Source of the DNA: Brachionus manjavacas
Lineage: Eukaryota; Rotifera; Eurotatoria; Ploima; Brachionidae
Assembly: GCA_019054805.1 (NCBI GenBank)
Contig: JAHQIY010000006.1
Coordinates: 6,572,001 to 6,636,000 of the forward strand
Direction: 5' to 3'
DNA: 64,000 nucleotides
Shown in pieces: positions 46,501-58,700 of the stretch. A model generated the notes under the pieces. The model had not been told where the DNA came from and did no database searches. It saw nothing but the letters and a program-made list of their open reading frames with translations. Both the position numbers and the translations under genes were made by a program. Each line of letters begins with the position of its first letter. Positions within the stretch are counted from its first letter, which is position 1.

Positions 46501-46768
46501 CAAAAAACAAAGATACAGTTTTTTGTTTCTTTTCTTTAGCTTTATTCATAAAAAAATAAATTATGGGATATTCAAATGGAAATGACAAATTGTCGGATTT
46601 TACTTAAAATATATTTTTTTAATTACAATGTGTCGCATCTTATTGACTTTTCGACAATTCTGATCTGTTCCACAGCAGAAAATACAATCAATTTAAAACC
46701 TTAATAATTATTTTAAAATCTAGATAACAAGCTATGCGATCTCTTTAATTTGCCTGGGAATTACAGAA

Positions 46769-48802
46769 TTGCTCAAAAGCACTTGGTTTTTAACTAAAGC
46801 ATTAAATGCGTGTCGTTGGCTAGCTGATAAGTTGAGGCGCGTAGGTGGTCCTTTCGCTTCTGTATGCAATTTTGTCGCCAATCAATTGGACAAATTGGCA
46901 AAGTGTATTGAATTCGCAATCAAAAAAATTGAATTCTCAAAAATGTGCTTACAAAACCAAAAACTGTATCTTAACAGCCTAAAAAACTCGGGAAAACTAA
47001 GAGAATTCAATGAACTAGCCAAAATAATGAAGATTTCTGATGTAGTTATTTGTGCTCAACAAATCATCAAAGTCGCTCTAATTTCTTCCACTGTTGGCAC
47101 CGTCCAGAGTGTTGCTATCTCAATTGCAACTGATAAAATAGTTTCCTATTCTCTAGATAAAATTTTGTCCGGATACAAGCAAAAAATAGAAGAATATTTT
47201 ATTCAAAAGCTGGAAAAAAAAAAGAATTTTTATGGCAAATTTTTGGTTCAAACTCACAACCAAGTTTTAGAAGAAATGTTCGAAACTACATTTAGTGAAG
47301 ATTTGGAGGAAATATTGAAAAATGTCTCGTCTGGTTTGTTGAAAACATGCCAAGACTGGAGGGTCCAATTGGCTTCTTTTTGCATCGAGACTATTTGTCT
47401 TACTAAAGATTTAATCAAATGCTGCAAAGCGTTATGTGGCAAATATGACAATTTTCTGCATAAAAAACAAGAAGAAAAGACATCTTTGACAAATAGCGAG
47501 ATCACTTCGGTGATTACGAACGTCAGCAAAGTTTTTTCTGACATAATCTACGCAAAATTGTTGGCCATTACCGGAAATTTGGTAAAATCAATTCCCAAAA
47601 TAATTAAGTCTAGAATGGTGCAGAATTCAGAAAAGGAAAAAGATGCAAAAAAACTCAACAAACTTATTGAGAGAAACGAAACAATTAAAAACTCAATAGA
47701 AAATACACAAAATTCCAATTGTGTGCACACTGCCACGTCGTGCATCCTCGAAGTAAGCATTGAGAGTCTCACAGATGCTTGCAGCATTGCACCCTCAGAA
47801 TCGGGTGCTTCGATTCAAGATGCCAAAAACATATTCAGTCAATTGAATGTTGAAACAGAACAGACTCAATCATTAGAAGAAGCTAAGAAAATGATACTAG
47901 ATAGCCGCTCAGACCGAGCTGAAGTTTTTATTTGCTACGAAAATGGTTTAAATCATACGTTTGTATGTTTTCTTATCGAAAATAAACTATTTATTGAAAA
48001 CAATGGTGAGCAGCAGCCATTAGGAACCTACCTTGAAAAGCACTCTTTGGCAATAAATCAAGTAGACTACTTGGTGCCCAAAAACCTAAACGAACATTCG
48101 CTTCAAAGTCTAATTTTGCCTTTTTTCTATCACAAGAGAATAGAGAATTCCTGGAAAGAAATAAAATACTCTGGATGCGACCAGGATGTGTTGTTTAAAG
48201 GTGCAAAACATTCAAGATCCCAACTACCCCAAATAATGCAGAATAATAAGAGAGATGTGTACAAATTAAAAGATGGTAATGGCGAGTCGAACTTTGGAAT
48301 TGATGTAGATTTGCGGGATTCAGGCAAGAATTTTGACCAATGCAAATTTGAAACACAAGAAACAATCCAAAAAGTTATTGAAAGATTGAAAGAAAAGGAT
48401 TCAAAAGGTAATACTCTTCTAACCCAAAGAGAATACGAAAAAGTCAAAGAAACACTGCTTATAAATAAAGAAAATGAAAAAATTAACAAAATTTATGACT
48501 CACTAAATACACAGGGTTTCTATCACGAGAATAAAGATCAATTAAACGAGACTAGAAAAATTGATAGAACAACTGAAATAATAGTTGAAATTGAAAAAAA
48601 TAAATCACTTCATTTCGAAATTAATTTCAATTTAGACATTGATCCGTGCGACAATGGACCCTGTGCAACACACATGGGTTATGAAATGGTATTGAAAAAA
48701 AAAGTAAATAATTATACTGAAAAAACGATTTTATCATCTGGTCACGTTTTTATTCCAGAATGCGTACCAAGATATATTAAAAACCAAAATCTACAAAATT
48801 GA
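46769..48802 (+). pseudogene. C-terminal part of a SecA-like protein, 677-codon open frame, 5' end lost
   Basis: The longest open frame of the window, but it starts without a convincing ATG (first in-frame ATG is about residue 59), and just upstream another frame reads DLFNLPGNYRIAQKHL, so the 5' border is a frameshift or a lost exon. Residues 1-300 are helical (hydrophobic helix about 95-125); about 385-460 contain a compact block (AEVFICYENGLNHTFVCFLI ... LFIENNGEQQPLG) that could be a papain/OTU-like region, not proven. The end has HFEINFNLDIDPCDNGPCAT followed by HMGYEM and GHVFIPECV. I remember comparable C-terminal ends in rotifer SecA-like proteins; that link is inference. It lies on the same strand as the broken SecA half 3.2 kb upstream. 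Confidence 0.6.
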
Positions 48803-49030
48803 TACTCTGATGTTTTGTTTTGAAAAGACTGAAATTTTTTAAAATTTGAAATAAAAATTAAAAAAAAAGCATTCAAATAAATCGATAAAATATAATTTCT
48901 TTACTGGTCATCGATCAGCTAGTGAAGTGCTGGCCACTGTCCTTCCTTTGGCAATTTTAGCGTGGATTAATTGTTTAGAACGATTTTTTATTATTTAATA
49001 AATGCGATTATGAGGTGGCGTGCCAGGAAT
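48803..49030. other. Spacer downstream of the SecA-like frame
   Basis: Probably the 3' UTR: ATTCAAATAAATCG follows the stop within 80 bp. Nothing else is recognised. Confidence 0.4.
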
Positions 49031-49344
49031 CATTATTAATTTGTTTTCTGTACCGAGCTAGAGCTCCTTCAGAATAAATCATAAAAAAAAATTAAAATAG
49101 AGTTAATAAGTTAAAAAAAAAATAAAAAGAAAGTTTTAAAGGCATATATTGAATTAGGTTGTTATATGTGACACATGTTTACATAGTAGGAGCTTAATGA
49201 AAAAAAGAGGAAATAGTAAGGTAGCAATTAAAAAATTGAGTTGGATATTCAATATGTTTTGATTCGAAACCTTCTTTGTTTTCCTCCACCGGTCTTACAA
49301 CCAATGGAATAGAATGACTCAGTCATGTCCCAACATTTCTCCTA

Positions 49345-49353
49345 CTCAACTCA
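49345..49353. repeat. Target-site duplication of the MULE, left
   Basis: CTCAACTCA, repeated at 51692-51700. The unbroken LINE-A at 14 kb has this word once at the same place (TGAGTTGAG, other strand). Confidence 0.93.
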
Positions 49354-51691
49354 GAGTAAAGGGAAATTTCAAGCTAAAATCTGTTAAAGTCAAGCAAATT
49401 TTTTATTTATCAGTCTCACCGAGAAAGTCAAGCCAAAAATATCTAAACTGGGAAAATCAAGCTTAAATTATTTTTTTCTGTTAAAGTCAAGCAAAAAAAA
49501 GTGGAAAGCAAGCAAATGAGATTAAAGTCAAGCTTTTTTTAAAAAAATTTATTTTTGTACATATTACATATTTTAACGGATAAATTGTTTTTAATTATTT
49601 AAAAGACATTTATTAACAACAAAAACTGTTTTTATAAAACGACCTAATTATCTTTTGTTAAACAAAATTTTGCCAAACTATATCTCCCAACTTTTTTATT
49701 TGATTTATTTACAAATTCGTCATCTTTTAGTTTTAAACCTGGATACTTTTTTTTAAAATAAATTAAAGCTGCTATTAAATGAGGACAAGTCCCAATGTCT
49801 AAATACTTGACACAACTGCAGGTATTGCATTCTAAACAATTGCATTCTGGATCACTGATCTCAATATAATCAATGTTATTGTTTTTGTGACGATACTTAA
49901 AAACTGCTTGTCCATTTGTATTGCTCACTTCTCTAACTTTTTGCTTTTCAAAACCACTTTGGAATAGCTTACGTCTTTTTGTTTAAGTTTTGGAATTTCT
50001 TTTGGTTGTTTGCAGCTTTTAGATTCAAATTTTACCACATTCACAAAGATTTCAATCACCGGCAACATATTAAATTTAACTCTATTAGTAAAATAATCTT
50101 TAATGACTCTATTGTAACTTTCTATCGGTGAGTTGCTCATTGTCATGTCAGGTCTTGTCAAGAACAGTTGCCAGTTTTTTTTTCTATTTAGACAATATTT
50201 TGGTCTTTATAGACTGAAAATCTTGTAAGCTCTTTGTATCTCTCATTTTGTAAACATCTTTGTAAATCTCTTTGCGACTCTCTTCTTGGATTTTCGTTGT
50301 TTGTTTTTTAAAATTTTGCATTAAATGGAAAAACACATTATTGACAAACAATTAGGATACAAAGCTTTTATTGAATTTCTTATAACATACGTTCCATCAT
50401 GAACAATTAAACTCGGATTGAAACAAATGCCGAAACTCAACGCTATTTCATTTAAAGATTTGAAAAAATGGAGATAGCCTTCCTCGCAGTCATGTGATGT
50501 TATCATATAACAAACTGGGTGAAATTTTCTTGAAATATCGGTAAAGCCAAAAACAATTAGCGGATATGAGTATTTGATTATTTTGTATGTGGCATCAACA
50601 TAAAAAACTTCAGCTTCTTTTAGCCTCCTAATCAACTTCTCCGATGTGAACCCCATATGGAAATGATCATCATCCGACTCCCTACCAAGAACATATGAAC
50701 CATTTTTAACAGGAACACCAAAAATAATTAAATCATCCATTGAATCAACATTCAAATTTTTGTAGAATTCAACAACTCCAACCATACTATTAACATCACC
50801 AAGTTTGATCCTTCTATTCTTGACAAAATTTTGAATTTTCAACAAACTTGGAATAGAATTGAGCATGTATTCTTCTTGATTTAGGATCAAATCTATATTT
50901 TTTTTGGTTTGACAATATTTTTCTCTTATATAATTTTTTCAATCCTTTCTTTACAATCAATACTAATGGCTTTACGTAAAATCTCATCTTCATTTGAATC
51001 ATTTAATTCGAGAATTAAATGAGAACCACAAGAATAAATATTGATTGTTTTGGTATTATAACAATTATCAATACGATATTGGACATCACATTTTTGAGAG
51101 CATTGTTTAGATGTACACTTTCGATAAGTTCGAAACATAGTTGATACCTTACATATTGAACAATTCACACGCTTACGATTGAGCATACGGGTTGTTGGTA
51201 ACTCTTCAAAATACTTAGTAACAGTTGATTCATTTTCAAATTTTTCAACCAACTTCCAAATATTTTTTTTTGGCATTTTAAATTATAAGTATCAAAATTT
51301 GAATTTTGATTAAAAGCTCGATTTTTTCAAACAAATCATGTTAGAAAACATGTAAAAATGCATGCAAAAACACAAAAATTTTATAAGCTAAAATTTTAGA
51401 AAATCATTCAAAAAAACATGATTCACTCGGTTGATAAATGATTTCTTTATTTTAAAGAAAAATTCTTTTGATTGAAAAAAAATTTAAAAAGCTTGACTTT
51501 AATCTCATTTGCTTGCTTTCCACTTTTTTTTGCTTGACTTTAACAGAAAAAAATAATTTAAGCTTGATTTTCCCAGTTTAGATATTTTTGGCTTGACTTT
51601 CTCGGTGAGACTGATAAATAAAAAATTTGGTTGACTTTAACAGATTTAAGCCTGACTTTACCAGATTTTAGCTTGACATTCAACCTCACCC
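49354..51691 (-). mobile_element. MULE (Mutator-like) DNA transposon, 2338 bp, decayed transposase
   Basis: Terminal inverted repeats of about 180-200 bp (49354-49536 and 51486-51691) start GRGTRARG and hold repeated GTCAAGC words. A 9-bp target duplication CTCAACTCA flanks it, typical of Mutator-like elements. Internal minus-strand frames: 51276-50926 with a Cys-rich zinc-binding N-terminus; 50890-50321 with the MULE DDE core (EVFYVDATYKIIKYSYPLIV, then VCYMITSHDCEEGYLHFFKS and SLIVHDGTYV); 50161-49925; and 49928-49644 with a SWIM zinc finger (CSCVKYLDIGTCPHLIAAL, C-x-C...C-x-H). Frameshifts between them indicate an inactive copy. Confidence 0.95.
51486..51691. repeat. Right terminal inverted repeat of the MULE
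   Basis: Complementary to 49354-49536, but carries one extra 21-bp unit (CTGGTAAAGTCAGGCTTAAAT on the other strand) near its outer end that the left arm lacks. Confidence 0.9.
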
Positions 51692-51700
51692 CTCAACTCA
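51692..51700. repeat. Target-site duplication of the MULE, right
   Basis: CTCAACTCA, identical to 49345-49353. Confidence 0.93.
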
Positions 51701-51890
51701 AAAAGCAAATTCGAGAATGTTAGGAATTTAAGTTTATTAAAAGCCTCATGATGCACCATGTTGGAGGGAGTATCATATTTTAACTTAAGGATATATCTGA
51801 CTGCTGTATTCTGAATTGCTTGTAGTTTTTTGATATTATTTCTGAAAATGAATTCAAGCAAGGAAAAGAATAGTCTACAGTTAATGCTAT

Positions 51891-53790
51891 TCTAGAAAAA
51901 GAATAGCAAATGAACAAATCTTCCATTTTAAATAATATCTTCAAGAAAAAGATTGATTATTCATGTTCACTAAATATTTGCCATTATAATTATACAATTT
52001 ACGCTCAGCTCTTGTAATCTATTTTTTTTATTTTAAAAGATCTATTTATTTCTGATGTAATTTTTTTTGTATAAAAATTTGAGACTTGATCACAAAAGAG
52101 TAATGCTTTTGTTGCTTCAAACAAAACGTAATCTTCTAATTGGTATTCAATTAGTTATTTTAAATCCATTTATTCCCAAATAAAATTTTATCTCAATGAA
52201 AGATTAAATTTAGTTTTTATAAATTTTTAAAGGATCAAGATTTATTTCTAAAAATATTTTTGAATGGCTTGATTTGATAAAACGAATCTTCTAATTCTTT
52301 ATAAAATTTAATTACTCCCGAGCCTGCATAAAATCCACCAAACGAAGAAAAAAATGTAATAAACCTTATGCCGTTTATTAGAGAGACAATTTATTTATAT
52401 TATTGTCATTTTTCAGTGAAATCATTAAAGCATTTATTTTTTAGATGAAAATTTAGAAAAATTACCTAATTATAAAATTTAAAAAAAATTGGCTTTTCAA
52501 TTTTTAAACATTAAGTCTTCATTAAAATAAAATTTATTTTAATTTTATTTATTTTTTTTTCAAAAATCAAAGTAAAAAATTAAAATTTGATTTTAAATTA
52601 CTCTTTTTTACAAATCGCTTTTTTTTACTTAGCCCATGTGACGCTAATTGAAATGAAAAAAAATAATTTTTTATAAAGAGAATTCTCTAGAGAAAAACTT
52701 TTCTGAACTAAATATTTTTATAAATAATTAGAAATATTTAAAAAAAAGATAATACATTAATTTTTTTTTCTGAAATCAAGCATGATTCAATTTCCGAGAA
52801 ACCCACAAAATGAAAACAAAAGAATTTTTCATTTTTCTTCCTTAATCACCTCGCAATTTCCTTTCACCCTTTTTTTAAATTAGATTCAAGTCAAGTTATT
52901 TTTTTGAAGAATTTTAATGTTTCTTTTATTTTAAATATTTTATTTTCTTATCGTATTATTTTATACAGATCAAAAAACGAGAATAGCATTGAAATTTTTT
53001 TTTCTAAAAAATGCTTCTGCTATTATTTTGACAGTAAAAAATATTAAAATTTTATTAATTTTTCTCAATTTTTTAATTAATAATGATTTTGAGCATGATC
53101 TTTAAATTTATTTGTGCCATAATTCTCTTAACTTAATAGAATTCTATAGTTATCGCTATTTCGACTGGCTCAGTTGAAAGTTTCTTTTAAAATTTTTTCA
53201 AAGATTTTACCTTTCTTATTTGATTCAATTTTTATTTTACTAAAGATTAATGTGAGACTTCTTTGAAATAGCTAGCACTGTATTTTTTGTTTAGTTTTTT
53301 CCAGATGTTCCTCCTAGAGAAGGGTGACTTGCTTAATTTACTAAAGAAAGTGGTGAAGTTTGGGCAAAAGCTGTAGAAAAATTTATTTTATTAAATTGAA
53401 TCCCAATTTTATTTAAATTATTGACAATTGTTTTAAAAAATTCCTGTTTAACATTTTTAAACAAAATTTTTTAAACGTAAACAAAAGCAATAAAAAAAAT
53501 GAATTTTTATATTTAGAGAATAGATCGAATATTGATAGAAACAGTACTAAATGTTAAGTTATTTTGAATTTTTTTCTTATTTTTATTCTAAAAATGTTTA
53601 AATTTATTAATTTAGTTTTTAATTTTTCAAACATTTAACTTTGCTTTATTTTTTTTGCTCCAAACTTCATCGCCGCTTAATAAAGTCTAGTAAACTTTAG
53701 TTTCTTAATTCCCTTGTACAAATTAAGGTATTTAATTTTTCCCACTATTGACAAATTTATTTAATTATTAATTGCCTAATAAAATAAATT
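51891..53790. other. AT-rich intergenic
   Basis: No conserved domain or transposon seen. A 23-codon ORF directly behind a TTTTTTCCAG acceptor at 53305-53376 is described among the findings. Confidence 0.4.
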
Positions 53791-53796
53791 TTAAAT

Positions 53797-54000
53797 GTGA
53801 ACAATTCTAAGCTTACAAAAAAAATTCAAATAAACCAAAATTCAGAAGTTGATAAATTCAGAAAATTAAAATTGGAAAATTTCTCTAATTTTCTTAATCA
53901 TGAATCCCTTAATAAATTAAGAAAAGTCACAGTTACAAATCTTATTGGATTTTTGGATAAGATATATGTTAGGAGAGTAATGAATAACTAGCCTGATTCG
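53797..54000 (+). pseudogene. LINE-A-like C-terminal relic
   Basis: The plus frame has FLNHESLNKLRKVTVTNLIG followed by a degraded tail. The pattern H-E/Q-(S/A)-(L/F)-N-K-L-x-x-(V/L)-T matches [20 protein letters not shown] of LINE-A copy 1. Weak but in keeping with the element's density here. Confidence 0.4.
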
Positions 54001-54261
54001 AATCAAGAATACCCATTTCTTGTGTTGAATTGTTAGCAGGGTTGGATAACCAAAAGAACTTGGTATCCTCTGATCAGTCTTTTTTGTTCTAAAATTTGAT
54101 GATCGAAAAATAATTCAAAAAAAATTACAAGAATGGATTGTGCGATTGTAGTAAAAATTTCCATAAGAAATTTATCTTGAAAAAAAAATTATTTATGACA
54201 AAATTTTATGTTTAGAAGGTTTTGAATTAAAGAAAAAGAAAGTAAAAAAGAAAATTAAGAT

Positions 54262-54339
54262 TTAACTGATCTCTACTTTTTTTGAATCAAAAACTAGTTT
54301 ATTCCAATCCATTGCGTCAGTCAATGCATAATCAAGCGC
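54262..54339 (-). CDS. Candidate terminal exon, unknown gene
   Basis: The minus strand after GTGGTTTGTAG has exactly 25 codons in phase 0 (ALDYALTDAMDWNKLVFDSK, then KVEIS) and a TAA. It looks like protein rather than noise. No upstream exon was found between here and 55.7 kb. Confidence 0.35.
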   Translation of the reverse strand, partial: ALDYALTDAMDWNKLVFDSKKVEIS

Positions 54340-55726
54340 CTACAAACCACAGTCTTGTTTAGAAAATGGGAATTTTTGATAAATTTGAGACTACTATTAA
54401 TTCTTTTTAATACATTTTTTATTATTTTTAGATTTATTTAAAAAATAGAGATCAATTTTGAGATTAAAATCAAAAATTATGATTAGTTTGATAATTTATT
54501 TATGACAGTTTCGACCATCTCCAATTTTTTTGAAAAAATTTATTTTTGCTTAAATTTTAATAAAATAAATGATATTTTTAATTGTATCTGACTTACTGTT
54601 CTTTACTGCAGACTTAAAAAGTATTTTGTTGTTATTGGTATAAAAAAAATTAATATAAAATTTCTTCAGAGTAATAAATAATTGAGATGATTTATTTCTT
54701 TCTAATTTTACTTCAATTAATTAAGTCTAGTGTAGTTGTTGAACTAAAAATAAAAGGTAAAAATTATTTAATCTTATAATTTTTTAATCTAAATAAAATT
54801 AAAAATAATATGATATTTTACTAAATAGTTATATTAGTATTAATAAAAATTTCGAAAATACTTGATAAAAGAAAAACATTTTTGTATAATATCTTAACTG
54901 TAAGCCTAAAATATAAGTATCACTTCGTCAAATTTTATATTCTTGATAATCTTGATATTTTTGAATCTATCGATTTTTTTCATAGATGTTCAAATGTTGC
55001 GAAAAAAGATAGGAAATAAAATAATTTTTAAATAATAACAATTAGCAAATTGATCTTTTTGATTGAAAATGATTGTCGATATTTTTCTACCTTTAGATTT
55101 TTAGTGAAACTCCAATAAAATAATTAAATTAATAATTTTTAAATTCAAATATTTAGAGTATCCTAGAATTGATTGATTAAAGTTTTTTTTTAATAAGAAT
55201 TTTAATAATCAAATTTAGAAAGCCTTAATTGAGTCTATAAAGACAGCACAAAGATTTATTTTAGAATTTAAATAAATTGATTTTTTTTCAAGGATTAACA
55301 GAATATTTTTAATCTGATAAACTCTTATAATTACGATTAATAATTAAAATATATTAATCTATGCAAATTCTTGATAATTAATTAAAAATTCGAATCTTTT
55401 TTTGATTATTAATTATATTTATTTTAACTTTGGAAAGTGTTTTTTAATGAATGTTTATTTTTAAAAATTAATTTCTGGAAAGTGATGATTCACACTTCTG
55501 AAAATTCTAATTAATCAAAATTTGATGTTCTGAGATATTTTAAATCCAGTCGGTAGTATTATATTCACAAAACGGAATTTACAAAAAAATGGAATATCCC
55601 AAGCAGAGATTACTAATTAAAACACAATATGAGATTAAAAAGAATCAATTTTTAAGATTTTGAATCAAATAAAATTAAAATTTTCATTTTTAGATAAAAA
55701 TTGGAAATTTTTGAAAAGTTCCAAAA
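54340..55726. other. AT-rich intergenic
   Basis: No gene seen. It should contain the promoter of the secreted-peptide gene that starts at 55727. Confidence 0.4.
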
Positions 55727-58700
55727 ATGGTTAATTTAAAATTGATGGTTTTGATTGTATTTTTTCTAGTCGGATCTGCAGCTTTGTTAGTAAGCATGAT
55801 TTTAAAATTATTTTTTTTTGTTGGTTTTGATTTTGAGTTTTATAGACATTAAGGTTAGATGAAACGTAAAATTATGGAATTGTTTTTAGAAAAACAGGCA
55901 GAATTTAAAAAATTTTTTGTTCTTAAATCCTAAATTTCAAAAAATAGGCTAAAAATGTAGCCCTATATTTATGCACATATTTATTGGTTTATAAGATATA
56001 TAAAGGATATTTTTGATCGATTCCTTTTTTTGGAAAGATAGAAATACCCAACTTTTGTTTGATCCAAAAGTTAATATTGGATATCTTCAATCATGTAGAC
56101 ATTGCTTTTCAATCTTATTTCAATCAACAACCAAAAATTAATTAAATTCCAAAATTTTTCATACTTTTGGTACCTGACATTGGCCTTGAATGACATGCAT
56201 GTACAACTTGAATAAACTTTTCTGCTAATTCAATTTTCCAATCCAAAAAGATTTCTCATTATTTAAATTATTCAGCTTTTATACATCTACAACTTTCTTC
56301 AGCTATTTCAAATTTTTCAGTGTTGTTATATTTTCTAATTTTAATCTATTAACCGATATTATTATTTTAATAATTTTAAAAAACTTCAGATAAGGAAACT
56401 AGCTATAACATTTAACATACCGAGTTTTGGTAGTTTGACTTTGCGAAAAACATCGTCAAATGTGGGGTTGTGAAGTTCATTTCAATTCGATCGTTTCAAT
56501 TCAGAAAAACTTGAATAACTTTTTTACTAAAAGAGATAATTTAGTTCTGTAAAATGCTCAATGGTTAAGTAAATTTGCTTAATCTAAAAATATATGTCTG
56601 CAAAAACTCTGCAATGTAATTGCAGACTTGATTAGAATACTTTTTAATGGCGTGCAAAATGCAGAAAATTGCAGAGTATTTTGCAGATTTATTTTACTGC
56701 ATCAAGCAAATTTGCTTATAATTAAGCATTTTACAGAACTGAATTATCTCTTTTAGTAAAAAAGTTATTCAAGTTTTTCTGAATTGAAATGATCGAATTG
56801 AAATGAACTTCACAACCACGTCAAATGTCTCTATCTTTATCAAAATAATTGACATCATGAATTGAATTTTTTTTTAAATTATATAACTTATTTATCGCTC
56901 GAAAACGGAAAAATAAATAATACAAAAAACTATATTTGGCAAGATTTTTTTTTATTTTACTTTTTTGAAATTTTGAAATTACGTTGTTTAATTAAAACTC
57001 ATTACTTAAGAATTTTAAAATTTGAAATATAATTACGCAATTATTTCTAAAAATGTAAAATAGAAGAAAAAACTTGCCATTTTTATTTATTTGATTTTTA
57101 TTCGGAAGCTTTTCCAATAAAATAATGATTTAATTCAAATTTGACAGATACAAATAGAGGGGTTAACCTTGTGTTTAAAATTTCAAAGACAAAAGAAGAA
57201 AAATACTTAAAATAATTTTAGGATCGATTGTATAAAATGAATTTTAAAATTTATTTTATAAGAGTTCTTTTTTATTTTATAACAAAAATTATGAGCACCA
57301 AGGTTCATAATTTGAAAAATCACGCGCAGTTAGGCTAAATTGCTGTATCACTACGTAAAAACTTCTAAATAAATCCAAATTGAAAAAACTATTTTAAAAA
57401 TGTTAAAAAAAAATCAAGTGAAAAAATTTAATTTAACACATTCTTTTTATGTCATGAGATTAACACTAGAAGCACCAAAACGAGTCAAAATGACTTGTTT
57501 TAATAAAATCTAATGGACATAAATGGATAATAATTTATTATTTGGATAAATCTATTCAAAACTTAATTTTAATTGAGTAAAAATAAAAATTTGGCTAATA
57601 AAAAGTATCTAGCCAAAATTTTATCTTCTAATGAATTCATTCCTTTTTGAACCAATTTTTCGTCTTTCATGCAAAATATGCAAACTATAAGTTTTGCATT
57701 TTTTAAATTTGCTTATCTTCGTTCAAGTATTAGAATTTGAGTCAGTTTTTTAAAGATTTTATACTTTTTATAAATATTTCATGACTCATCCATTGATTTT
57801 GTAGATAAATTCAAAATTTTAATTAAAAAACGAGTCAAAATGACTCTTTTTGGTGCTTCTAGTAGTATATACTTGATTTTGTACAAAGGAAATATTTTTT
57901 TATTTGAATTTAGTTAATTTAGAAAGATATTCTTATTTTTATGCCGAAAAAAGCTCAAATAGCAAAAATTGACTTAGATTTTAGCGGCCAAAAATCGAAA
58001 GAGTCATTTTGACTCGTTTGTGCTTCTAGTGTTAAGCCCTTAAAAATAACTACTGCAAACTGGACAAGGAACCGAATTCTTTTTTTCACTTAAGACAATT
58101 TAAAAAAAATTGAATCTTTTCATTTTATTTTTTTTTATTTTTTATTTTTAAATAATTTTACAAATTTTTACTGAATAATTAATCACATAGTCCATGTCCA
58201 CGCTAATAGAATCACATTCATTGGCGCATGAAAAGTACGATTTTCTTTAATAGAGAACCTTTTTCTACTTTTTCCTTTTATACTAATAAAGGTTCAAAAG
58301 GTATTTTACGAAATTCAAGTTTTAAATTTCGAAAATTAAACTTGAATTTCCTAAATTTTTGATTCATTTTCAAGTTGCTCTATTTATAACTCAAGATTAA
58401 TAAAAATTATCTATTAATAACTCAAGAAAATCCTTAACTCCAAGACGATGTTCGGCTCTTGATTCAATCGAACTTAATCACAAGCAGTTCCTTAAAAAAT
58501 TTTAAAAAATAGAATAATTGAAAAATTTTTCCAAAAAATATCTTTTTGTCAAATTTATTTAATTATTGTAGACTTAAAAATTACCTATGGGCGAAATGCT
58601 GTTTGTATTATGCATCAAAGTTGCGTTTCAGTTTTAAGGCTACAATAGTACGATACTTGATGTATAATTGGAAATTACAAAATAACTAGTTTTATTTGGT

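Larger units (their letters stand above)
49031..51890 (-). mobile_element. LINE-A copy 4 (minus), split by a MULE
   Basis: The minus strand begins with [35 protein letters not shown] and FNKLKFLTFSNLLFEL, breaks at 51700, and resumes at 49353 with the continuation of the same element (SHSIPLVVRP-like sequence, FESKHIEYPTQ, then the 3' hairpin TCCTTCAG...GAGCTC and tail). It matches the 14-kb copy on both sides of the break. Confidence 0.85.
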
